A stretch of 64,000 nt of DNA from Vigna angularis (Eukaryota; Streptophyta; Magnoliopsida; Fabales; Fabaceae), in assembly GCF_016808095.1 (NCBI RefSeq), contig NC_068980.1, positions 930,001-994,000 of the forward strand, in the 5' to 3' direction. This document shows, piece after piece, positions 38,901 to 50,871 of the stretch (position 1 is the first letter of the stretch; each line of letters opens with the position of its first letter). Both the position numbers and the translations under genes were made by a program. The notes beneath the pieces were generated by a model. It saw only the letters and a list, made by a program, of their open reading frames with translations, was not told the DNA's origin and did no database searches.

Positions 38901-41582
38901 ATATAACATTGATGCTGTACACCTATCAATTGTGCTAGCTGATCATGGGGTCCTTTCTGAAGGTGCTGGTTCTGGGCAAAAGTTTGGAATGATGGATGCT
39001 TATGCAGAAGTATCCACCATTATCAGGCAATATGGATCTATGTATTTGCGTCTTGGTGATCTCCAAATGGCCCTAGAATTTTATGCACAAGCTGCTGCAG
39101 CAGTTGGTGGGGGCCAGTTGTCATGGACTGGTAGAGGTAATGTTGATCAGCAGAGGCAGAGAAATCTGATGCTGAAGCAGCTTCTCACTGAACTATTATT
39201 AAGGGATGGAGGCATATATCTTTTACTTGGTGCAAGAGGTTCAGGAGAAGAAGGTGAATTGGGACGTTTTGTGACCGATCCAAAAGCCAGGGAACAATTT
39301 TTAATTGAAGCTGCATGCCAGTGTCAGGAGGCTGGGATGTATGACAAAGTAATTTCTTTCTTTCTTATGTTACTGTTTTCGTTTATTAGAGGGAAAATAG
39401 GAAAAGGATTGTCTTTGTTCGCCATCACCTTAATGTCTGCCTGCCAATGCCAAATTATAACACTACCTTTCTGATAAAAATTATCGCACACATCATAATC
39501 AGGTTCTAGAGGTAGCTGGAATAGAAAAGCATTTCATTATAGATTTAGAGCTCATTTTGATTTGTTTTCTCTTAGACTTCCTTTTTCTGGTGTGGAGCTA
39601 AATCATTATTTTAGTGCAGGGATATTGTTCATGAATTCATTTTCAAAGTTTAATAAATGTGATTTCATATAAATTTTAATTAATTTTCACATTTTACTTT
39701 GTTGTTTTGTATCTTTACTCCCAGATTTATATTACCAATAATGTTAGCCATACTTCGTTTCCATCATCCATTTATTCATTACCCCTCTCTGTTTTGCTTG
39801 TGGAATACTGAGTTTTCATCTAACCTTAATATTGCTTTTGGTTTAGTCTATAGAAATTCAGAAGAGAGTTGGTTCCTTCTCCATGGCTCTAGATACCATC
39901 AACAAATGCCTTTCTGAAGCTATTAGTTCCCTTTTCCGTGGAATATTAGATGGTGAAAGCCGGACTGCTGGCCTCATTCATTCTGGCAATGAGATTTTGG
40001 AGACATATACTTATTATCCAGATGTCAGGTCATATTTAATCTTGTATATTTAATCCAGACCTTAGTACCTCATTTCATAGCACTCTGCTCTGGGATATTG
40101 ACATTGTTACATCTCTGCTAATTCTTTGAAATATATGAACCCTAGAGGCACGTGTAGAACTTATTCTGTGATGATTTCACCCTAATTATGTTATGCTCTT
40201 TAAACACGTCTATTCTCATGGGGGAAGCAGACCTAATGTCTAGTTTTTGCATAATTGGAGTGAATTCAGGTTTAATACCATCGGGATTGGTCATCTCTTT
40301 ACTGGTTCCATGGGTGTTATTTCGGTTAGGTGTTTGGTATTCCTAAAGTAGGACTTGGAAATTCCAAGAGGCCTGACTATTTCTTGAGTTGCTGCAACTC
40401 AGAAGGATTTTGGAAGTTGAAGATGCACATTTTCATGAATTGGTGATCCTAATAGTTTGCATGTTGGCTCTTCAATCAGAATTATTTAATGAATGCTTTT
40501 AACCATACAAAATTATTGTTATTATTTATATGTAACGTGACAGCATTCCATCTTTCAGTAAAATGATTGATTGAATTCTTTTTGCAGTCTTCAAGAGAGA
40601 GAACACGTTTTTGAGCAGCAAACTGTGTTACGACAACTTGAGTCAATATTGTCAATTCACAAATTAGCAAGACTGGGGCATTATATCGATGCATTAAGGG
40701 AGGTTGCTAAACTTCCATTTCTTCCTCTAGATCCTCGAAGCCCTGATAGTGCTGTTGAAGCGTTTGAAAATTTATCTTCACATGTCCAAGCTTGTATTCC
40801 AGATCTTTTGAAAGTTGCCCTCACATGTCTGGACAATGTGACAGACTCTGATGGATCGCTTCGTGCCTTAAGGGCTAAGGTATTATCTTGTGGATACCAA
40901 TGGTTGGTTGGGCTATTTTCATTCTTTTTTCACTTTTTTTTTGAAATACCATAATTCGGATTAATGTTTTTAATAAGTAATGTGTTGGTAGCAGTCACAG
41001 ATCTAAAAAATTCCTTCCGTATTGTATGGTCAAATCTACGAACCCATATCTTGAAACTTTCCTAAGAATCAGTATTCATATGTTAATATGAATCTATGTT
41101 TGATAATAATTTCCACTCTTCTTCTCTTAATCACTTTTGTTGTAGTTAATATTCATTTGTTCTGTTTTCTGATTGTGTATAAAAATAACGAAAGAAGACG
41201 AAGGAAACATTGGGTTGATTTTTTATAAAATCTGTTGTCAATGCTAGAAGGAAAGGAAATATTGACGTGGGAATAAAACTAAAGCATTCCAATTGTTGGT
41301 AGATTTTAATTTACATTGTTACGAAGATATTCGCTTACCCTCTGTTTGACGGAGGAGGGTAAATAATGGCTTGGGCATTTGTAGGTTGTAGTAGTATCCA
41401 GTTACATTTGTTGCCTGATGGGACGATTGCAGTGCTATTTGATATTTACTTAACAAATATGTGCTCTTGTTTCGTGATGGCTAAATCTTTTTTATTTTTT
41501 GCAGATTGCGACTTTTATTGCAAATAATTTAAAGAGGAATTGGCCTCGTGATTTGTATGAGAGAGTTGCCCAGAGGTTGTGA
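32931..41582 (+). CDS. NUP93: Nuclear pore protein NUP93 (Nic96 family), full length
   Basis: Structural nucleoporin of the inner ring of the nuclear pore complex, acting as scaffold and linker to the central channel. Fifteen exons: 32931-33029, 33301-33392, 33991-34057, 34368-34427, 35258-35347, 36513-36782, 37088-37183, 37321-37449, 37896-37949, 38036-38119, 38286-38372, 38446-39348, 39847-40028, 40588-40879, 41505-41582. They total 2583 nt, 860 residues, with phases closed; plant NUP93 proteins are about this size. Recognisable stretches include LLAREGINAEQLARDLKSFE near the N terminus, the RRHLEWGHEKYI helix, and in the large exon 12 LVYPYILLLSIQLLPAVLYL and LADHGVL of the alpha-helical Nic96 domain. 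The end is NWPRDLYERVAQRL. The start ATG sits in GCCATGGCG context and opens MANEDLSSWTDLLHSS. Introns 4 and 5 carry related dispersed repeats. Confidence 0.95.
34610..34985. repeat. Legume-type dispersed repeat in NUP93 intron 4
   Basis: Two arms of one motif occur in direct order: 'TTTTAAGCCTAA...TCACAAAACC...ACTTATATACTATAATTT...GTTAGATCTCCAA' at about 34628-34730 and again at about 34865-34975. This AAAACC/TATATACTAT/GATCTCCAA pattern is a dispersed repeat I associate with legume introns and intergenic DNA. Class unknown. Confidence 0.55.
35675..36035. repeat. Second copy of the same dispersed repeat, NUP93 intron 5
   Basis: Again two arms: about 35690-35805 and about 35915-36025, each with GTAGACTTTAAG, an AAAACTAG or AAAACCTAA block, TTATAT(A/G), and a GATGTGA(A/G)AT block. 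Orientation and spacing match the intron 4 copy. Too diverged to define ends. Confidence 0.55.
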
Positions 41583-43896
41583 AAGTAGCTTATGCGATGG
41601 TAATTGTAGTTACCTTTGAGTTCTTGAAAGGCAACAGAGTATGTTTGTTTAAAGGTCTTCAGTAGTACAACACATGTAAAATAGTCTTAATGACCTGCCT
41701 ACTGGTCCTCCTGGGGATGCAGTCGGAGGAACTAGAAAAGGAAACACACTCTTTATGAATGTTCACACACCCTTTACTTTTTTGTTTTAGCTAATGGTAA
41801 TATTATACTGTTGGATTAGTATTAACAAGGACATCAATATCAAATATCATGCTGTTCTTGTTTGCGTCTTTTTCTTTATTTTGGTGGGAGTAACTTAAAA
41901 GAAATTACAGTCAAAGTCTTATCGAGTAGAGTTGTTGGAGAAATAGTTAAACAGGTGCTTTTGGTTGCAGATCACTTGTACGAATTGAAATTTCGATATC
42001 AATTGATGAACAATGAACAGATTCTTTTGCGATAATTATCTACTGGGACTAGCCTGTTTACATGTAGTGACCCCAAAAAGGATGTTTCTCCTTTAATCTC
42101 CACCTATTTCTTCCTTCACTTCTCTTTACAGATTTTAAAATTTATTAATATTTTTAACAAATTTTAAAATCTATCGTCAATTTTAACGGATTTCAAAATC
42201 TGTTAACTAATGTAATAAATTTCTACAATTTAAAATATATTTTCTATTCTGAAATGTGTAATTCAAAATGAAATATAATTTGTATTTCAGAATACACAAT
42301 TTGAAATAAAAGAAATTACGTTCTAAATTATATAATTTAAAATGTGAATACATTTTATATTATTGTTTTTTTATTTTATACTTTAGGTTATATGATTTAT
42401 TATAAATATTTTTTTATTTCAAATCATACATTCCAAATATAAAAAATTATGAAAGTGCATATTGAAACTATGAAGATGTAAGAAGAAGCTGTCCTATAGG
42501 TTTTATAAGAGAGGAAAACTTTTGCTCAAACAGTCAAACTGGGCCACAATGTTGGACATTTGATGGGCCTGCGCCCAAGACATGACAATCGTGGTGTAGT
42601 GAGTCCTTTCCCAAAAAAAAAGTGAAAATCCCACAAAGAAGTATTATTTGGATGAAGAAACTTTGTGATTTTGAATAGTTTCATTATTATTTACTAATGA
42701 AAATGTGTATTCACATAACAAAAAATAATGAAATTATAGTTGTAAAAATAAATATAAATAATATTTATCATTTAATTATAAATAGATTTATTTATTTTGT
42801 AAATGATTTTTATTTATTTAGTAAATAATTTTTACTGATTTAACATGTGATTTTTATCTATTTAATTTAAAAAATAGTTAAATTTAAATAAAATAATAAT
42901 TTAAAGAATAAAAGTAAAAAAAAGAAAATCTGGGCCCAGAAGAGAATGATAGAAGCAATGCGAAACGTGACAGTAATACTGCACATGGCGAGAACATCCT
43001 TCGATGCTTCCCATTCCCATTCCTTGTCTCTTCTCCTTCCTTTCTCAACCATTCTTATCGCTTTCTCATCAAATCGCACAACATGGTAAAATTTTCTTCT
43101 TCTTCTATTTCTATTTTTTTCATTAATACTACAAACAGTGAATGATTGATTTATATAGTAACTATTTTAAAATTCTATATGAAATTTACTTAATTTGGGA
43201 GCTTCCCTGAAAAAATTTAACAAAGAAAACCTACTGGAATTTTGTATACATCAACCAGATAGTATATTAAGCGCTTTCACATGACTCTTGAAAACTAAAT
43301 AAATTTCTGACATTTTTAATCCCTAAGCTTAATCTCTTCTTCTTCTTATTTTTAAATGTATGTTAATATTGTCTATTAAGTCACGTGTATAAAATTTTAA
43401 ATTAATATATTGACTTGCATTTTCAAGTTTTTTTGAAATTAATTTTAAGAACTAATGTTTCCCATACCAAAATGGTCTTGTGCACAATATTTTCTTGGTT
43501 GAATTCATTTACATGATATTTTAGTTATTTTCAACAAATGTATAGATGTAAGTGATGGATAACACATCAGTCTCTCTGTTTTTTTTTTTCTGAATAAAAA
43601 AGAGTAAACGGAAAGAGTCAGTGAAGAATTGTGGTTGGGTGATGTGTAACAGTGCAAGGGTGGAGAAAGAGAAGCATGGTGTGGTGGGTTTTACTGTGAG
43701 GTGAGAATTGAGAAAGGTTGGTGTCAAATTGTGAAGCCACATGTCTGCACAAGGGCTTTTCTACAACATGCTTCTTCTTCATCGAGGTTCTTACTCTGCA
43801 ACTCAAATGGGGTTGTAGATTTCACACACAACGCAACAGAATAACAAACACAAGGCTAGAGTGAACTCCAGCTCTCAAATTTCGTGGACATTGGAG
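41583..43896. other. Intergenic: NUP93 3' UTR and racemase 5' region
   Basis: Just after 41582 is the likely NUP93 3' UTR. About 42120-42440 is AT-rich with short inverted words around TATTCTGAAAT and ATTTCAGAATA. At 42987 a short ATG frame with a hydrophobic stretch precedes a GT; it could be an upstream leader exon of the racemase, but nothing supports it as coding. The leader of the racemase gene is expected before 43897. Confidence 0.5.
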
Positions 43897-46381
43897 ATGT
43901 TGGACGTGATGTCTTTCAGTTATCCGTTCCAAACATTATTACTAGGTTGTGTAGCTGCTCCCACTCGCAGATACTTTTGCAGGACAAGGTGGTGCCATGT
44001 TCAAGCCACACCCCCATCTTCAGTTATTTTGAATGCAGATGAAAGTGGGAAGTTTTCTGAGAAGATTCATGCCACAAACCTTGCTTCAGGAAAGGGTGCT
44101 CCTTTCGCCACTCAGGGAAGTACTGTGGGTATAATTGGAGGGGTGTCTGTGGATGCCACTCTCAAATTTTTGAGAAAACTTGTGGAGTTGAGTTCAGAAG
44201 ATGGAGGAAATTCTATTCCTTTTGTACTGTGTTCTGATCCTCTCTTTAGTAAGGAGCTTCTGTCCTTTGAAAGGAGTTATTTTGTTTCTAGCACAAGTAG
44301 AGCGGAAAATTTGAAGCTGGATTCTTCTCCGATTGTGGAGAGTCTCAGAAACAAGAGGGTTTTTCTTGAGAATTCTGGGGCAAGTTGCATAGTCATGCCT
44401 TGTAATGTGTCACATTCTTGGTATGAACAAGTGTGCGAGGGATGTTCTGTTCCTGTTCTTCACATGGCCGAGTGTGTTGCCAAGGAGCTCAAGGAAGCTA
44501 AGCTAAAGCCTCTTGAAGCCGGTAGTCCTTTGCGGATTGGAGTGCTAGCAACAAATGCAACTCTGGCAGCTGGTTTTTATAAAGAGAAGCTTCAAAATGA
44601 AGTAATTTCCCTATGCTGTTTTCAATAACCTGATATCTTAATATCAAGCAAATTTTATTACTGCACACTAGGCTTAGAGGAATTAATAACTCAGGTTAAT
44701 GTTGTTACTCTGAGGAATGTCCATTACAGTGTTGCTTTTCATAGTAGAACTTTCAGAACACACTATATGATCCAGACCTGGAACAAATTCTTTTGAAATT
44801 TGTTGTTTTCTTCCTGTGACTTTACGACCACAGAATAACTGCAGCATTTTTTATGGAGTTAATACAGATTTGAGCATATAAAATTTCCTAACCATAATGT
44901 AACAGGTGAAGGCCAAAGACATTCATTTTTAGTTGACACAGATTATAGGAACCTGCCAGTTACCATTTATAATGGGAAATGCGACAGATTATAGGTCTTT
45001 TGGAATTGGGAGTTAGGAGCTTTCTTTCAATAGTCTGAGCCAGTTTCTATTAGGGGTATTTCATACTTTGTGAAATTTGAGATGCCTAATTTAATGCATT
45101 AGCACTTCCTGACCTCTCAATTTCATATCCATGTCCTTTTCTTTTTCTTCGGCAAGCCATATATCTATGTATGTACATTGCTTACAGCTTTGTTTCTGTT
45201 CAATAGGATGCAATGGGTAGATAATTTGTTTTGTATTTGTTTACTTGCTTCTTAATTTCATTCAACTAGTGCCGACTACATTGCTTGTATGCAAACCAAA
45301 AGCACCGTGACAGTGTTTCTTCTCGATCATTAAATTTCTACATCTTTTAGACCCAGTGTTCTTAGTGAACCCATTATCTATTTTCTGTGTCAAAACCTAC
45401 ATCTAGAACATTAAAAATGAATCAGTAGTTTAGTATTGGATTGATATTATGGCAGTTGGAAGACAAAAACCTAAGAAGGGGGGACTTTTTATCCCATATT
45501 TCCTTTGTAATAGAGTATAAGATCTTAATGTTTTCTTTGTAATGCAGAGCATGTGCTGTCAGAAGCTTTTGCTTTATTACACAATACAACAGACACTTCA
45601 TACATGTATATATGTACACTTTCATATATTTGTAGTTTCTCTTCTGGTTTAGGTTCATTAGCACATTTTCATATATAAAGAATAATCTCTGTGCGTGCGT
45701 GCATGCAAAGTATAATTAGATCTCATGATTGATATTATGAACAATGAAAGAATTCTACCTGGCTACGACTGCAGCTCTATTAGACTATTATGTCTGTGCA
45801 CTGCAGAGTTACCAATTACCACTGCTGCTAAAAACTTGAATGGTATCTGCAATATGTTCATAATGAATTTTGTATTTCTGCGCCTGAACATGCAACTTTT
45901 TGTTGGTTTTTGCAATTCTTTTCATTTTCTTATTTATGAACAAGGAGTCGTGCCAAGTATGCACTTACATATAATGCACTACTAGTTGTTTTTCACTTTT
46001 TCTGCAATGATTAAAAGACAATGTTGAATTGGGATGACACTTGAGAAGCCATAGAGATTTGGATATTTGTTAATTTCATTTACTTATATTCAGGGTTTTG
46101 AGGTTGTACTGCCTGATAGAGCAACAATGGAGCATACAGTGATACCTGCAATTGAAGCTTTGAACAGAAAGGACATGGAAGGAGCATGCAATCTATTGAG
46201 AATTGCACTTCAAGTTCTTTTGGTGAGAGCGGCAAATTCTGTTATTCTTGCTTCTGATGATATGCGGGACCTCTTGCCCCCAGATGATCCTCTTCTCAAA
46301 AAATGTGTTGACCCAATGGACGCATTAGCCAGGTCAACTGTAAAATGGGTAAAATCCTCTGGGCACATAATACATGAATAA
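43897..46381 (+). CDS. Asp/Glu racemase-family protein, probably plastid-targeted
   Basis: Two exons, 43897-44601 and 46094-46381, phase 0 junction, 330 residues. The fold family (aspartate/glutamate/hydantoin racemases) is shown by STVGIIGGVSVDAT near the start, the first catalytic-Cys loop IVMPCNVSH (Cys169) and the interdomain GVLAT-N-TL segment. Homologous to Arabidopsis At1g15410 as I recall it. The N-terminal 35-40 residues are rich in Ser, Arg and hydrophobics and lack acidic residues after the first few, suggesting a transit peptide. At the second catalytic-Cys motif, where two-base racemases have ILGCTE, this protein has ILASDD, so Ser289 replaces the Cys. Racemase activity is therefore doubtful. 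The first ATG in frame is 43897; ATG 43909 is an alternative. Confidence 0.88.
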
Positions 46382-47748
46382 CAAAGGAAAGCTACTACTG
46401 TATTTTACTGTGTATCAATATTCTTCTGATTTCATTCACATCGTTCATTTCGTTAATGCAAACTCTTGTATTCACCATGCTGAAGATGTATGTCGGTTTT
46501 CAGAGCATGTATTGCTTTATATCGATGCGCAAATCACTGTTATTTGAGCTTTGAAAGATTTTTTTTTTCTTATTAATTTTGTTCGAAAGGAGGAGTCGAA
46601 CTTTAATACTGTGGGGTTTACAACAACTCAGGTATATTATTCAGTCAACAGTGTTGAACTACGTTGTATGATTTTTTTTGTTTGTTTTTTATCTTATGTA
46701 TAATTTGGTGTTGGAACATGTGGAAAAAATAGAGCCAGAAAGTAAAACACACGCAACAACATAAACCCAGTAATACAAGTTATTAATTAAGCCCAGTAAT
46801 ATAAACCTATAAAAGCCCTTTTTTTTAGTTGTCATTTTAATTTAGCTTTATGAATGAATAGAAAAGTTATTACTAGGAAGATATCACCTTGTACGCTATG
46901 TTTTGTTTCTCATTTTCACCATTTCTCAATAGGGAAATTTTAATAATTAAAGGTTAGAGGAGTACGCAAATGCTTTGTGCTTTACTTTGTGTTGGATAGG
47001 AACTTCAAGCGTGCATGTATTTTATATCACTCCATGTCCCTTTTGCTTTGGTGTACGAACCTTTGGTCTGATACAAGGAGATAGAAGAAGAGCAGAGAAA
47101 GTGTGATAAAAAATGGTAATGCGATGGAATGAAATACAAGAAAATAGTAAATGTGTAGACATTTTTAAATTACGGTATTCATATTTCTATTTTATGAAAA
47201 CTAAAATTGTCGAAATTGTTTAGTACTAGTTGAATATCATGACAAACTAAAATACACTGGAATGACAAATAATTATAAAGTTTTATTTTACTATTTTTAC
47301 TTTATAATAAATATGAGTGAAAATTAACTATAGATTATATGAAAATGAAGAGAAATAAAGTAATGTTCTTGTGAAATTTTAAAAAAAGAAAAAAAAAATT
47401 AAAAACTCCAACGATTAAAAAGGGAGTTATTAAAAAGTCTTTGCTAAATTACTAGTAGTAATTTAGCAATATACTGTATTAACGTCTTATGAATACTAAA
47501 CTGGGCAATAGTGAATATGCACTGCATACAATTCTTTGAAATCTTCTCGTATTTTTGACATAAATGTACTAACCCATAATAGTATCATAAATTTGGCAGG
47601 TTCAAAAGTTCTATCTATTGTAATACCTGATGCAATACTTAAGCATATTCCTCAAAATCAAACTCGATGGGACTGATTCCTTAGTTTTTACCCATTAATA
47701 AAAATTGCTTAGTTTTTAATATAGTTATCCACTTGTCCAGCCAGTTTC
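46382..47748. other. Intergenic between convergent racemase and zinc-finger genes
   Basis: The 3' UTRs of two convergent genes should lie at its edges. Otherwise AT-rich sequence without a supported gene or recognisable repeat. Confidence 0.6.
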
Positions 47749-49547
47749 TCAGCGAGGTAAATCTGAAATCCAATCAGCATAAATGCGATCGATCTTTTTT
47801 AGTTCGTTTTTCTTGAATACGAACTTCACAGCATATGGTTCATTCTTAGGGGAAGGGCTACCTGCTGCCAGAGTGCTAGTTGAGGCATTTGCAGTAGCAG
47901 CAGCAGTATCAGTTTGCATTGTCCAACTTTCTGCACAAGTTCTCATTCTCTTGTATTCCGCAGAAGAGGAGCGATCAAGTTGCCCTACTTCTGCTTCACA
48001 AAACAGGGGTCAGAATTTATTAACATGGACATAAATCCATGTTCTATTGAATCACAAAATGCCATGCAAATATTTTATAATATAGCGTCAAATCAAAACC
48101 CATCAGTTTTGTTCATCAAAATGACAAAAGAGATGTATCTGTCTCAATTCTTTCTAAAAGGAAAACAGAATTTGTTTTTCGTTCGACCAAATTATTCTTC
48201 TTCCCACAGATCCATCTATACCTGAGCAAGCATGCTGGCTTGGCTAGCAAAGACTTATTGAATGGATTGACTAATGACTAGCGGTGTTCAAAATTAAATT
48301 AAACCGATTATCATCAAATTGATTCAAATATACTTATGTACCAATAAGTACTAATATTTTAAAGCTTCAATAATGACAGTTTGGGATTTCATGTATGATG
48401 AACATATTGGTTACATTGAACAATGAATTTATGGTGTCCATAGAATATGATTTCTTTTTTCATGTGTCCTCCTCGTGGGAGGTAATCCTATTCAAGGTAA
48501 CAACAGCGAATATAAACACTCTATACTGCATTTTTTTCATAAAAGATTATTGCAATTATTATCACATTTAAATGAGGAGTTTCACTTTTACTATTTGGGA
48601 TTATGTAAATGTCATTTTCGAAAGTTCTTCCATAATCAACAATGTTAACATGATAAAACATTTTTTTAATGCTAACTCAAGTTGAATTTATGTTTGATAT
48701 AACATCAAAACCTGATCAAACTAAATTGTGTATGTTATTATATTGACCTTAAATAACATTTTGTCACGAATTGAACCAATCTCATACTCAGCACCTTTCA
48801 ATAAAAAAAAAATACTACATAATTGGATACTATCACGTCTCGTAGTGTCAACACACTTTCAAACGATAGAGATTTTTATTTCAAAGTAAAAGATTAATAA
48901 AATAAAATTCAATTACGCGTGTATCATGACGAGAGAAGATGTATCGGTATCATAATTACATTATTCAATCAAATAATAAATCAACTACTTTCACAACAAC
49001 AAAAAAATACTACCAGTAGAGAGGTAGAGTACTAGAAATACGATTTTGAGGATGGTAAGAAGAAGATCTAGTACATATGACACCTGCATTATTTAATCAT
49101 GGAATCGTAAGCGTCGCCATGGAATCGCAACGCGTAATTGAACAATTAATAGATCTATTTACGTTAGTGCTGTGATGATAGAATTGAAAGAAGAAAACCT
49201 GGTTGAGATGATAGATTTGGAATTTGAAAAGTTGATGGTTGTGGCGGTGGCGGCGTTGGTGTGGCTGAATGCAGGTAGCGACAAGTGCGTCCGTAGGGGC
49301 AGTGTTTGTTTTGAAGGAACAATCTGCAAAGTTTGGGTTGGCGTCGGAGCTCCGCAACGCTGTGCGCGTAATCGCATTTGGTTCCATGAACGCAGACGCC
49401 TCTCCTGAATCTCCTACACAACTCAGTCTTCACCATCAAGTTACGATTATGGTTAACATTGTTGTGATGATTATTATTACTGTAATTGTTTTCTGATTCT
49501 GTTGAGTTTCTGAGCTGTGTCTGTGCTCGTTGTGTCTCCATCTTCAC
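47749..49547 (-). CDS. Tandem CCCH zinc-finger protein (TTP-like, probable RNA binding)
   Basis: Two exons, 49199-49547 and 47749-47990, joined in phase 1 to give 196 residues. Finger 1: Cys44, Cys52, Cys58, His62 (C-X7-C-X5-C-X3-H), preceded by VKTEL and followed by AHSVAELR. Finger 2: Cys74, Cys83, Cys89, His93 (C-X8-C-X5-C-X3-H). The KTEL lead-in and ELR after the first finger are TTP-like features associated with binding of AU-rich mRNA elements; the interfinger gap is short (11 residues). The N terminus is Asn/His-rich, the region after the fingers Pro/Ser/Thr-rich. Exon 2 supplies a charged C terminus ending KKIDRIYADWISDLPR. The 1.2-kb intron holds no obvious extra exon. Exon joining is inferred from phase and splice sites; exon 2 is less certain than exon 1. 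Confidence 0.8.
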
Positions 49548-49647
49548 TTCGCTTCACGCCAAATGCACCGCTCTTCATCCAAAACGGTCAAACGCTCACT
49601 GTAACGAATGAAACGAAAGAGTGAATACCAAGAGTTGATTTTGGTTT

Positions 49648-49703
<56 letters not shown>

Positions 49704-50871
49704 TATGCATGTATTGTATTTATATTATTTATATTGACCTGACACAAAAATCCAGACACGGAATTCGAGCCCAAATGAAACATTGACAAGAAAAGTACCA
49801 AAATAGCCTCACCACCCATATGTTATGAGCTTTGGGCTTCATTATTAGTTTTGTATCTGAAATAAAAATAAGGGTTTTGTTATTTACACTCCCTCATTTC
49901 CCTTTTATAAATTTACTTAATTAACCTTTTTTCCCATTTCAAAATCCTGTGAATCCTAGCCTAATTGAAAAAAGAAAAAGAAAAATACTTGTTTGAAAGC
50001 TTAAGTTACATAACATTCTCTAAATGAATTAGTGAGCCTAATTTTATATGTTAGTCAATTCTTTTAACCTTTTAAATACAAAAATATAATTTCAATTTAT
50101 TAAGTTTTAAAAAATTTCAATTTAACTTCATTAATTAAATGAATTCTTTAAAAACTTGGAACTTACTATTTAACAAATGAATATGCACGGGTTAAGTCAG
50201 ACTCTAGGTATGTTATCTTTCTTACGGGTGTGTATTGAATTATACTTTTGAAGAATGAAAAAAGTTATTTATTCAATTAATACGTTCAAACGATATAAAT
50301 AAGTCATGTAGTATATGATTAAGACATGAATTATTAAAGAAAACAAAAAATAAATATTTTATAGCTTACAAATATTAAAAAATATTATATACATTTAGAT
50401 GAGTTAATTTTAAGATGAATTGCGAAATATGTTAGCTTTTAGTAAAGTGTATAAATATGTATCCATCAAATAATCTCACCAAACCTTTATTACTTACCTA
50501 ATATCTCTTTTGACGCTTCATATGCAATACTTGATAATTCTTTTTATAAAAAAAATTATTGGATTTTTGCATTGAATTAATAAAAATTGTTCATAATAAA
50601 TCTATCAACAGAAACAGGAAAGTATGAGAAGTTTGGTTATTAAAACTAAATCCAAATGCCAATAACGTGAGCGAGAAGATGAGAAATCCACTAACAGAAA
50701 CAGAAAAGTATGAGAAAACAAGGTTGTTTTAGTTTACCTTTGTCTCTGCTATGGAAAACTAACAGTAAAAATAAACAAGCTATGGACCACAGGAAGTAAA
50801 ACAGTAATGAAGCATTCGCATTGGTAAATTACAGCATCGTTTGCAAGAATGTCTTTTTTCAAAATTTCAAC
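49548..50871. other. Intergenic: zinc-finger promoter and BADC 3' region
   Basis: Holds the TA microsatellite and AT-rich spacer. A short direct repeat (ACAGAAACAGGAAAGTATGAGAA-like) occurs near 50608 and 50694. The part next to 50872 is the BADC 3' UTR. No gene seen. Confidence 0.6.
49652..49699. repeat. (TA)n microsatellite, about 24 units
   Basis: An uninterrupted TA run of about 48 bp lies roughly 105 bp upstream of the zinc-finger start codon, in the probable leader or core promoter. Likely polymorphic in length. Confidence 0.95.

Noticed and set aside
42987..43083. Short plus-strand frame with a signal-peptide-like stretch before a GT
   Set aside because: Too short, no homology, and the downstream racemase has its own plausible start; at most a leader exon.
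43861..43896. Extension of the racemase frame upstream to a GTG
   Set aside because: Nuclear plant genes start at ATG; the first in-frame ATG after the upstream stop is 43897.
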